From contig NZ_JARFTP010000003.1 in NCBI RefSeq assembly GCF_029167375.1, forward strand, positions 1 to 64,000: 64,000 bases of DNA. The letters run 5' to 3'. Each line of letters starts with the position of its first letter. The first letter of the stretch is position 1. This stretch comes from Tsukamurella sp. 8F. GTDB taxonomy: Bacteria; Actinomycetota; Actinomycetes; Mycobacteriales; Mycobacteriaceae. The notes under the pieces are model-generated. The model worked only from the letters and a program-made list of their open reading frames with translations, was not told the DNA's origin and did not search any database. Below are positions 33,327 to 40,538 of this stretch, piece by piece. Made by a program: the position numbers and the translations under genes.

Positions 33327-34878
33327 CACGAGTGAAAGTGAAAAGATTGTCGGCGCTGAGGGGTGTCTTTTCGCGCGCTAATACAATCACCACATTTTTG
33401 GGCTTCACGGGGTAGGTATTGCCGTCTCCGCCCTTCTTCTTTATTTTGGCGCGTAGCTCCTTCTTGGCTTGGTCGTCGTAAGTGAGTGTGTCGGTGGAGA
33501 CTAACGCCTGTGCGATCAAATGGCTTGCTGGCGCAGACGAATGAACATGCTTGACGTGGATGAACGTTCCACCAGGAAGCATCACGTCACAAGCCTCGAT
33601 GCGCCCCCTTTTGCCGGGGCCGGATACCAAGTCCTTATCCAGGCACAGCCCTTTGAGGTGGAGGGCTAGCTCTTCGTTATAGGCGGCTTCGTCTACGCCG
33701 GAACGCCAGACCTGAAGGTCTGATATCGGTGCGTCCTTCTCGAAAATCTCATGGGTTCGTCGACCTACCGAGTCGGCGTACGTCTGGTCCATAATATACC
33801 AAGTTCCGCTGTGCAGGAAGTAGCGCTTCCCCTCCTTCTCCGTCTCGTAGGTCAGCCACTTTCTGAGTGGCAAGCGTGCACTAGTGAGGGTGTTCGGGTC
33901 GGTGCTTTCATAGAGGAATACGGCGAGTTTGGCAAGCATGATCGGCCACATATTTCGCTCGTACTTTTTCAGTGGCGCGATGATGTCTTCGAACGACGGC
34001 AGACCGTCAGTGACGCCACGGCCTCCTGCTCCAGTAATTTTATGAGCTTGAGCAATTCCGAACTCGTCCAATGTCTCGTGCGGCCAAGACAATCCGAGTC
34101 GATATGCCTGCGGATCATCTGATGCGATGCAGTCGAGGAGCTCTTCGTCGAGTTCCTCGATGAGATCCTTGCTCTTGATTCGAACCAACCGTTCTAGGTC
34201 TGCGAGTTCGTCGCTAGCAGGCGGAGAAGAAAGAATGCTTTTGATCCTGCTGATATTGCCTAAGAATCCTTTCGGCTTGCACGCTAGGGGCATGCTCAGT
34301 GCATCAGCACCCTTGACGGTAACGAATTTTCCATCGCCGATTCCCGGCACTTGCCCGCTGGCAACCACCCTGCTTGCCACCTCGCCGATATCTTCGAAGC
34401 CGAAGCTCCGAAGTGGCGCGCCAGCGGGAATCGATGACCTGTCCGTCTTCGCGCGTTCGTCGAGCGATGTCTTGGTTATGGACTGAAGGCTCATTGGGTT
34501 CGCGCACCGAATAGCGACACGCTGCCCAAACCCGTTGTCCACAAAACGCTGGTCCAGCAACTGGAACCCCATGCCGAATGAGAGCGCCCACGCAACAGTC
34601 TCGCCGTCGTCGGTCCCGTCATCAGGGATGAGCAGGACCGCGGCAGGAACCGAGTTCTTCAGCGTTATTGAGGTCCCGGTCAATTCGGCGAGCGTGCTTC
34701 CCCACTTGACAGACGACTCAGGAGTGCTCCCCCAGTACAGAAGCCCGGGGGTTCCGTCGATCTCAACATGCTCTTGCGTGAACTCTGAGTACTTCTCTCG
34801 GATCGCAGCTTCGAGGGACGGGAGCCCGACTAGCCTGTAGAGCGACACACGTGACTCTGAACTTCGTTTCCGTGCCAT
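33232..34878 (-). CDS. TIGR04141 / DUF6119 sporadically distributed protein
   Basis: A 548-residue protein starting at ATG 34878 with GAGGAA upstream. The family is recognised from VSLYRLVGLPSLEAAIREKY at the N-terminus, GDGKFVTVKGADALSMPL in the middle, and GTFIHVKHVHSSAPASHLIAQALVS toward the C-terminus. TIGR04141 was defined as a sporadically distributed family of unknown function; its members are large, single-gene and typical of islands. No membrane segments. Lower G+C than the backbone. A role in defence is a guess from context. Confidence 0.78.
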   Translation of the reverse strand: MARKRSSESRVSLYRLVGLPSLEAAIREKYSEFTQEHVEIDGTPGLLYWGSTPESSVKWGSTLAELTGTSITLKNSVPAAVLLIPDDGTDDGETVAWALSFGMGFQLLDQRFVDNGFGQRVAIRCANPMSLQSITKTSLDERAKTDRSSIPAGAPLRSFGFEDIGEVASRVVASGQVPGIGDGKFVTVKGADALSMPLACKPKGFLGNISRIKSILSSPPASDELADLERLVRIKSKDLIEELDEELLDCIASDDPQAYRLGLSWPHETLDEFGIAQAHKITGAGGRGVTDGLPSFEDIIAPLKKYERNMWPIMLAKLAVFLYESTDPNTLTSARLPLRKWLTYETEKEGKRYFLHSGTWYIMDQTYADSVGRRTHEIFEKDAPISDLQVWRSGVDEAAYNEELALHLKGLCLDKDLVSGPGKRGRIEACDVMLPGGTFIHVKHVHSSAPASHLIAQALVSTDTLTYDDQAKKELRAKIKKKGGDGNTYPVKPKNVVIVLAREKTPLSADNLFTFTRVNLGRQVRSLAARGIEVYVVPVLKETSAASQ

Positions 34879-34982
34879 CGGTTCCTCCCTCGATCGCCCC
34901 GCTTTCACGCAGCATACGAGAATGCGGTGAGCGGCGGGGGCGAAGCTGCGTGTCTCGATTGATAGGGGTGTAAACGCGCACG

Positions 34983-35114
34983 TTGGGATACGCGATCGGC
35001 ACCATCGCGGCGGCGGCGTTCGGGGCCGTCCTCTACACGGTCGTCACCGGAGACGACATAGTCTCCGGACTGTCGTCGATCATCGCGAAGGCACTGAACA
35101 CGTCCACGGGATAG
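34983..35114 (+). pseudogene. Flp-type pilin (DUF4244), 5'-truncated
   Basis: The last 43 codons of a Rv3656c-like pilin: GYAIGTIAAAAFGAVLYTVV, then TGDDIVSGLSSIIAKALNTSTG. Homologues have about 20-25 residues before YAIGTIA, including the glycine/glutamate processing site (STVEYAIG); here TAA stands four codons upstream and GLY replaces the glutamate. A TTG at 34983 is the only possible start. The cut marks the right border of the island. Confidence 0.8.
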
Positions 35115-35116
35115 GG

Positions 35117-35317
35117 GCGCGGCTGCACGCCCGCGGCGACGGTGAGCGGGTGGCTGCGGTCGTCTCGGCGGTCGCGCCGCCAGGCGCGCGCTTCGAGACG
35201 TCCGAGAGCGGCGAAACCGTGACCGTCCGGGTGGAGACGTCCGTCCCGCTCCTACCAGGCCTGACGCTGAGCGCGTCGGCGGTCGCGGCCATGGAGCCTG
35301 GAGCCGGCGATGGCTGA
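35117..35317 (+). pseudogene. TadE-like pseudopilin, N-terminal half deleted
   Basis: Starting directly after the pilin stop, a different frame reads ARLHARGDGERVAAVVSAVAPPGARF...RVETSVPLLPGLTLSASAVAAMEPGAGDG and stops at 35315-35317. This is the C-terminal half of a Rv3655c-like TadE protein. The start codon, the membrane helix and the rest of the N-terminal half are missing, so a deletion of roughly 150-200 bp fused it to the pilin end. Confidence 0.8.
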
Positions 35318-35606
35318 TCGCCTGCGCTCGCTCGTGCGGGCCGACGACGGGGTCGCGACGGTGTTGTGCGCGCGACACCGGGCGCAGGCGGCGGCGGACC
35401 TTTCTGCGCTTGCCGCCGCGGCGTCCGTGATCGACCCCGAGGGGGCCTGCGGGGCGGCCTCGACCATCGCGGTGGCGAACGGCGGCGAAATGGCGTCGTG
35501 CACCGTCGACGGACTGGACGCCGTTGTCGTAGTGCACGTGCCCGCCGCCTTCGCCCTGTTCGTGGCGGGCGCGGCGACCGCATCGGCCCGCGCGGGCCCG
35601 CGGTGA
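35310..35606 (+). pseudogene. TadE/G-like secretion-neighbourhood protein lacking its membrane segment
   Basis: A 98-residue frame of the TIGR03816 'helicase/secretion neighborhood TadE-like' type (Rv3654c). It reads RADDGVATVL, then directly CARHRAQAAADLSALAAAAS. Family members have a 20-30-residue hydrophobic helix between VATVL and the ARHRAQAAADL motif. It is missing here in frame, leaving a soluble stub. The rest (ACGAASTIAVANGGEMASCTVDGLDAVVVVHV) is normal. It overlaps the TadE remnant by 8 nt. Confidence 0.72.
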
Positions 35607-35670
35607 CGGCGACTGTGGCCCGCTCGCCGAACCCGCTGCACTGTGCACGGCATTCGGGCACAGTGGGCGC

Positions 35671-36033
35671 GTGGCATACGACGAGGCGTTCGCGGAGCGG
35701 ATCCGGGACCTGTTGGGTGGCGAGCCGCTGATCACCGAGAAGCGGATGTTCGGCGGCCTCGCGTTCCTGGTGGGTGGCAACATGGCGGTCGCGGTCGGTC
35801 AGGGGCTGCTGGCACGCATGGAACCTGATCTCGCCGATCGACTCTCGCAGGGTGAGCACGTCAGCACTGCGATCATGGGTGGTCGGTCCATGCGCGGCTG
35901 GCTCCGCATCGCCCCCGAGGGGGTGGCCACCGACGAGGACCTGCGCGCGTGGGTCGACCGATCGGTCGCGTTCTGCCGCGCGCTACCCGTCAAGGACCGC
36001 ATCGTCGGTACGCCGATCGGCCGCGCGGACTGA
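35671..36033 (+). CDS. TfoX N-terminal domain protein
   Basis: A 120-residue protein consisting of a TfoX/Sxy N-terminal domain only: EKRMFGGLAFLVGGNMAVAV is the family core, and RIAPEGVATDEDLRAWVDRSVAFCRALP closes it. In gammaproteobacteria Sxy/TfoX activates competence genes, but single-domain actinobacterial proteins have no established role. GTG start at 35671. Confidence 0.8.
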   Translation: MAYDEAFAERIRDLLGGEPLITEKRMFGGLAFLVGGNMAVAVGQGLLARMEPDLADRLSQGEHVSTAIMGGRSMRGWLRIAPEGVATDEDLRAWVDRSVAFCRALPVKDRIVGTPIGRAD

Positions 36034-36088
36034 TGCCCGCGAAGCCCTGCGCAACGGCCCCGACCCAGGCGCAGGCAGTATGGCGCTT

Positions 36089-36694
36089 ATGCCGTGCATC
36101 AAGATCTGTGGGCTGAGCACCCCCGGCACCGTCCAGGCCGCGGTCGACCAGGGGGTCGACGCGGTCGGTTTCGTCTTCGCGCCGGGTAGCCCGCGCACCG
36201 TGTCGCCGGAAGAGGCGGCTGCGCTCACCGCCCTGGTCCCTCCGGAGGTCGAGACCGTCGGTGTGTTCCGCGACCAACCGATCGACGAAGTGCTCATGGC
36301 GGCAAGGGAATCAGGTGTGACCACCGTCCAGCTGCACGGTTCCGAGCCGGCGCGGGACCTGGACGAACTCGCCGCATCGGGCATGCGCACGTTGCGGGCG
36401 GTGTCGGCGGCCCGGTACACGGAATGGCCGCACGAATGGCCGCGGGACCAGCGCCTCCTGATAGACGCCGTCGCCCCCGGATCCGGGAAGCGTTTCGCAG
36501 CAGTGGACCTGCCGTCGCCACCCGCTGGGTTCTGGCTGCTGGCCGGCGGCCTGGACGCGACGAACGTAGGGGAGCTCCTGCGCATGCACCGTCCGTCGGG
36601 AGTGGACGTGTCCAGCGGTGTCGAGGCCTCGCGCGGGGTCAAGGGCATCGATCTGATGGCCGGATTCGTCCGCGCCGTCCGCGCGGCGGTCTAG
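36089..36694 (+). CDS. trpF: Phosphoribosylanthranilate isomerase
   Basis: A 201-residue (beta/alpha)8-barrel enzyme of tryptophan synthesis that isomerises phosphoribosylanthranilate to CdRP. The catalytic cysteine is in IKICGLSTP (residue 6) and the catalytic aspartate in LLIDAVAPGSGKRF; VQLHGSEP, LAGGLDATNV and GVDVSSGVEASRGVKG complete the family pattern. I prefer ATG 36089 to ATG 36080, since the latter lies inside the probable -10 sequence (CAGTAT, 36076-36081). Most Mycobacteriales lack trpF and use bifunctional PriA. No other trp genes are nearby. Confidence 0.88.
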   Translation: MPCIKICGLSTPGTVQAAVDQGVDAVGFVFAPGSPRTVSPEEAAALTALVPPEVETVGVFRDQPIDEVLMAARESGVTTVQLHGSEPARDLDELAASGMRTLRAVSAARYTEWPHEWPRDQRLLIDAVAPGSGKRFAAVDLPSPPAGFWLLAGGLDATNVGELLRMHRPSGVDVSSGVEASRGVKGIDLMAGFVRAVRAAV

Positions 36695-36709
36695 TTGGGC
36701 GTGGCGACA

Positions 36710-39022
36710 TCACCCGAGTGCCGCGAGCACCAGGTCCAGTACGACGACGGCACCGGCTTTGTCGAGGGGATCGTTTCCGTTGCCGCACTTGGGGGACTGG
36801 ACGCACGATGGGCACCCGCGCTCGCATTCGCACGCAGCTACAGCTGAGCGGGTGGCCGACAGCCACTCGCGCATCATCGCATGCCCGCGCTCTGCGAAGC
36901 CCGCGCCGCCGTCGTAGCCGTCGTACACGAACACCGACGGCAGCCCGGTGTCCGCGTGGAGCGCAGTCGACAGCCCGCCGATGTCCCAGCGATCGCACGA
37001 CGCGACCAGCGGCAGGAGCCCGATCGCCGCGTGTTCGGCGGCATGCAGCGAGCCAGGCCAGCGCTCCTCCTCCAGTCCGGCGGCGAGCAGCGCATCCTCG
37101 GTGATCGTGTAGAGCGCGGCGCGGGTCTCGAGGGTCGTGGCAGGCAGCTCGAGCTCCACCGCGTCGAGCACCTCACCGGTGCGCAGCGTTCGCAGGTACC
37201 CCACGACCTGCTGCGTCACCTCTACTTCGACGAACGACATCGTCACCGCACCGAGCGTCGCCGTGTCGAGCACGCCGGTGACCGACACCTCGGTGACGTC
37301 TCGGGCGGATGTGGTCCAGTCCGGCTCCTCCGCATGTACGAGAGCGACACCCTCGGAGAGGTCCAGGGAATCCACCACATACGACTGGCCACGGTGGATG
37401 TGCACGGCACCCTCGTGCACCGTCGACATAGCTCGCACGGTGTCGACGGTGCCCAGGAGCTGCCCCGTCTCCTCTACCACGATGAGTACTTCCGTACCAG
37501 AACCTCCCCGGATGCCGACGCCTCCATGCGGTTCCACACCGGGCGCGATGAAGAAGCCTGCCGGCCGCGCACGCAGCAGGCCCTCGTCGACGAGCCGTTC
37601 GATGACGTCCGACGCGCCCAGTGCGTCCACCTCTTCCCGCGTCAACGGCAGCTCCATCGCTGCGCACAACATATGGGGCGCAAGGACGTACGGGTTACGT
37701 GGGTCGGTGATCGTGGCCTCGACGGTACGATCCAACAGTGCCTCGGGGTGGTGTACCAGGTACGTGTCGAGCGGATCGTCACGCGCGACGAGCAACACCA
37801 GCGATCCTTGCCCGCGGCGGCCGCTGCGCCCCGCCTGCTGCCAGAACGATGCGACTGTGCCCGGGAATCCGGCGACTACTACGGCGTCCAGGCCGGCGAT
37901 GTCGACGCCCAGTTCCAGGGCGTTGGTGGTCGCGACGCCGAGCAGGTCGCCGTCGGCGAGGCCGCGCTCGAGCGCACGCCGGTCCTCGGCGAGATAGCCC
38001 GCGCGGTAGGCGGCTACACGCGGAACCAACTCCGGTGCGGACTCCTCGAGGAGGCCACGACAGCGCAGGGCCGTCGTCTCCGCGGCGTGCCGTGATCGGA
38101 CGAACGTGAGCGTGCGCGCCCCCTCGACCACGAGGTCGGCCATCATGCGGGCCGCCTCCGCCCCGGCCGACCGCCGCACGGGCGCCCCGTTCTCGCCGGT
38201 GACCTCGGGCATCAGGGGCGGCTCCCAGAGGGCGACGGTGCGCGCGCCGTGCGGCGACCCGTCGTCGGTCACCGCCTGGCACTCCGCCCCGATCAATCGG
38301 TTCACCGCCGCACCGGGATTCGCGGTGGTAGCCGACGCGGCGATCACCACGGGGTGGGCGCCGTACCGGGCGGCCACGCGCAGTAGGCGCCGCAGGACGA
38401 GTGCGGTGTTGGACCCGAACACGCCGCGGTAGTGATGGCACTCGTCCACGACGATGTAGCGCAGTCCCCGCAGTAGCCGTGACCATCGCGCATGGCCCGG
38501 AAGCAGGCCCATATGCAGCATGTCGGGATTGGTGAAGACCCAGCGGCTGTCGGTGCGCGCCCAGCGTCGCATCTCGTGCGACGTGTCGCCGTCGTACATG
38601 GTGGGTGCGATCGTCGCGAAGTCCGCGCGACCGTCGATCATCGCGGTGACGGACCGTAGCTGATCGGTTCCGAGCGCTTTGGTCGGTGAGAGGTAGAGGG
38701 CGGTCGCCCGCGGGTTGGAGGCCAGGTCGGTGAGCACGGGGACCTGGTAGGCGAGGGACTTACCGGACGCCGTGCCCGTGCAGATCACGACGTGCCTGCC
38801 CGCGTGAGCGTGATCCGCGGCGATCACCTGATGGCGCCACGGGCGTTCGATGCCGCGCTCGGCGAGCGTCTCCCGGACGGCGGGAGCCACCCAATCGGGC
38901 CAATCGGCGAGATCCGCTCCCCGAGAGCCGATCTCCCGGACGTGGGTGACGGGGGACTCGCCTCCGCCTGCCCCGGCCTGCACGCGGTGCAAGAGTTCTT
39001 GACCGAAGGTGTTGTGCGACAA
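36710..39022 (-). CDS. DECH-box helicase of the secretion neighbourhood, MrfA-like
   Basis: A 770-residue superfamily 2 DNA helicase (TIGR03817; Rv3649). Motif I is CTGTASGKSLAYQ, motif II VVDECHHY, motif III ASATTANP, and motif VI QQAGRSGRRGQ. The C-terminal DUF1998-type domain ends with a four-cysteine cluster, CECERGCPSCVQSPKCGN, the zinc site found in Bacillus MrfA, a mitomycin-lesion repair helicase. Despite lying next to tad genes in many actinobacteria it is a repair-type enzyme. It is separated from the Tad remnants by tfoX and trpF. Start ATG 39022. Confidence 0.9.
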   Translation of the reverse strand: MSHNTFGQELLHRVQAGAGGGESPVTHVREIGSRGADLADWPDWVAPAVRETLAERGIERPWRHQVIAADHAHAGRHVVICTGTASGKSLAYQVPVLTDLASNPRATALYLSPTKALGTDQLRSVTAMIDGRADFATIAPTMYDGDTSHEMRRWARTDSRWVFTNPDMLHMGLLPGHARWSRLLRGLRYIVVDECHHYRGVFGSNTALVLRRLLRVAARYGAHPVVIAASATTANPGAAVNRLIGAECQAVTDDGSPHGARTVALWEPPLMPEVTGENGAPVRRSAGAEAARMMADLVVEGARTLTFVRSRHAAETTALRCRGLLEESAPELVPRVAAYRAGYLAEDRRALERGLADGDLLGVATTNALELGVDIAGLDAVVVAGFPGTVASFWQQAGRSGRRGQGSLVLLVARDDPLDTYLVHHPEALLDRTVEATITDPRNPYVLAPHMLCAAMELPLTREEVDALGASDVIERLVDEGLLRARPAGFFIAPGVEPHGGVGIRGGSGTEVLIVVEETGQLLGTVDTVRAMSTVHEGAVHIHRGQSYVVDSLDLSEGVALVHAEEPDWTTSARDVTEVSVTGVLDTATLGAVTMSFVEVEVTQQVVGYLRTLRTGEVLDAVELELPATTLETRAALYTITEDALLAAGLEEERWPGSLHAAEHAAIGLLPLVASCDRWDIGGLSTALHADTGLPSVFVYDGYDGGAGFAERGHAMMREWLSATRSAVAACECERGCPSCVQSPKCGNGNDPLDKAGAVVVLDLVLAALG

Positions 39023-39378
39023 CTAGATTCTCTCGTTCGTATGCAGCGGCAATGCGTGCCCGCGCATGCCGAACGACCATGCTACCGGCCGTATGTGCCG
39101 TGCCCATGTCCGAGATCGATGGTTAACGACAAGCAAATTCTGCCTGTGAGCTGTCAATGGCGACGAAATCGTGATTGACTGTGTGCGGTCGCAGCTCCGC
39201 CGGAGTCGGTCCATTCAGCTGGATCGGGGTCGGGGGGTCGAGGTTGCGGGCGTGGTACTTGAGGATTTGAGCGTGGGGGAATCTCCTACGAGCGGCTCCA
39301 TGAAGGGTATGGCGGCCGGAACCGGCCAGGCGTCGCCTAGGCGGCGTCCAAACCGGTAGCAAGAAGGTAAGGAAACAA
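39023..39378. other. Divergent control region of helicase and cspA
   Basis: About 355 bp with no gene. It must hold the promoters of both genes and a long 5' leader of cspA, as is usual for cold-shock genes. The ribosome binding site AGAAGGTAAGG lies at 39361-39371. No clear -35/-10 pair could be picked. Confidence 0.5.
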
Positions 39379-39582
39379 ATGGCACAGGGAACTGTGAAGT
39401 GGTTCAACGCGGAGAAGGGATTCGGCTTCATCGCGCCGTCCGACGGCTCCGATGACGTCTTCGTCCACTACTCCGAGATCCAGGGGTCGGGCTTCCGCAC
39501 CCTGGAGGAGAACCAGCAGGTGGAGTTCGAGGTCGGCCAGGGCACCAAGGGCCCGCAGGCCACCGGCGTCCGCGCGCTCTGA
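39379..39582 (+). CDS. cspA: Cold-shock protein
   Basis: A 67-residue single cold-shock domain. RNP1 is KGFGFI (residues 14-19) and RNP2 is VFVHY (28-32), the aromatic patches that bind single-stranded RNA and DNA. Family members melt mRNA structure. It matches Rv3648c and starts at ATG 39379 after a strong ribosome binding site. Confidence 0.96.
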   Translation: MAQGTVKWFNAEKGFGFIAPSDGSDDVFVHYSEIQGSGFRTLEENQQVEFEVGQGTKGPQATGVRAL

Positions 39583-39609
39583 GCCTCACCCACGCGAAGA
39601 CTTCGCACT

Positions 39610-39651
39610 GACGACGGTCCCCCCAGACTTCGGTCCGGGGGGATCGTCGTC
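39610..39651 (+). terminator. cspA terminator with TTCG tetraloop
   Basis: GACGACGGTCCCCCCAGAC pairs with GTCCGGGGGGATCGTCGTC around TTCG, a stable hairpin 27 bp after the cspA stop. Confidence 0.75.
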
Positions 39652-39772
39652 TCTCCGGACTCGCGACCGCCGTATCCGGACTCGCCGCAGACGACGTTTC
39701 TGGGCGTCGTTACGGACAGATTCGCTCTCCCGGAGCCGACAACTGGATTCTGCGGCGGCACATCCGCCGTCA

Positions 39773-39778
39773 TAGGGT
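39773..39778 (+). promoter_or_regulatory. -10 element of leaderless Rv3647c-like gene
   Basis: TAGGGT lies 6 nt before the GTG start at 39785; no ribosome binding site. Confidence 0.4.
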
Positions 39779-39784
39779 TGTGGT

Positions 39785-40372
39785 GTGTCCCAACTGTCCC
39801 TGTTCTCCGCGGATCAGACCGCGCCGTCCGCGGCCGATCTGGCCGGGCTGCTCGCGGCCGCGGGCCAGGTGGTCGCGGTCGGCGGACAGGCCCGGGTATC
39901 CGTGGTGGTCGCCGACGAGTGGCGCGCGGATGCCATCGCCGCGATGATCGCCGGAACGGGACTGATCGCACAGCGAGGCATCTCGGACGAGGGCTCGCCC
40001 GTCGTCGGCACCGCACCGTCGCCGGCGTTGCTTCCGCTCGCGCAGGAATGGACCCGCGGTGCGGTCAAGCTGGCCCCGCCCACCTGGGTCCCCGGCCCCC
40101 GCGCAGTACGGCTGTGGGCGCTCGCGTCCGGCCGCGCCGACGACGAGGACGTGCTCCGCTACGAGCTCGGCCTCGACCCGCACAGCCCGGAGTCCTATTC
40201 GACCCTCGCGACCGCCCTGATGCGCACCGGAGTCGCGCCGACGCTGATCGGGACCCGAGGCTCGCATCCCGCTCTCCGCGTGTCGGGGCGTCGGCGGCTG
40301 ACCCGGCTTGTGGAGATGATCGGCGAGCCACCTGTGGACCCCGCTGCATACTCTGCGTGGCCGCTCGTCTGA
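39785..40372 (+). CDS. Conserved hypothetical protein (Rv3647c-like)
   Basis: A 195-residue protein present between cspA and topA across Mycobacteriales. It begins SQLSLFSADQTAPSAADLAGLL and contains VVVADEWRADAI, CTGL-like GTGLIAQ, and GTRGSHPALRVSGRRRLTRLVEMIG. No known catalytic motif. The conserved position suggests a nucleic-acid role but nothing in the sequence proves it. GTG start, probably leaderless. Confidence 0.8.
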   Translation: MSQLSLFSADQTAPSAADLAGLLAAAGQVVAVGGQARVSVVVADEWRADAIAAMIAGTGLIAQRGISDEGSPVVGTAPSPALLPLAQEWTRGAVKLAPPTWVPGPRAVRLWALASGRADDEDVLRYELGLDPHSPESYSTLATALMRTGVAPTLIGTRGSHPALRVSGRRRLTRLVEMIGEPPVDPAAYSAWPLV

Positions 40373-40538
40373 CGCGTCTCCGGCGATATGAGGTGGACTG
40401 CGCAGCGGCACCTGTATATAAGGTGGAGCCCGCGGTGCGACATACTGCGCACTGCGTGGCGTTACGCGAAGCGGACCATTCGAGCCGGAGACCAGCCGGT
40501 GGTCGAGGGACGTGACGGGCGACGGGAAGGGGAACTAC

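Larger units (their letters stand above)
24444..34982. mobile_element. Accessory genomic island inserted in the tad locus
   Basis: About 10.5 kb of unrelated genes lies between the cut end of tadA and the cut start of the Flp-type pilin gene, where other Mycobacteriales have tadB and tadC. It includes recombinase, NucA/NucB nuclease, DprA-PRTase, DUF2971 and TIGR04141 genes, on both strands, with several pseudogenes. Much of 25.1-26.8 kb and 31.6-34.9 kb is lower in G+C than the host. The borders are given by where homology to tadA and the pilin stops. No structural phage genes and no clear flanking direct repeat were found; a 9-mer GCGTGTCTC occurs near both ends (24464 and 34948). Confidence 0.8.

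Noticed and set aside
24464-34956. GCGTGTCTC at 24464 and 34948 as attachment-site repeats
   Set aside because: Only 9 bases and not at the exact ends of tadA and pilin homology; chance is plausible, so it is mentioned only as weak support.
24444-34982. The island as a prophage
   Set aside because: No capsid, tail, terminase, lysis or replication genes; only one recombinase, and it is broken.
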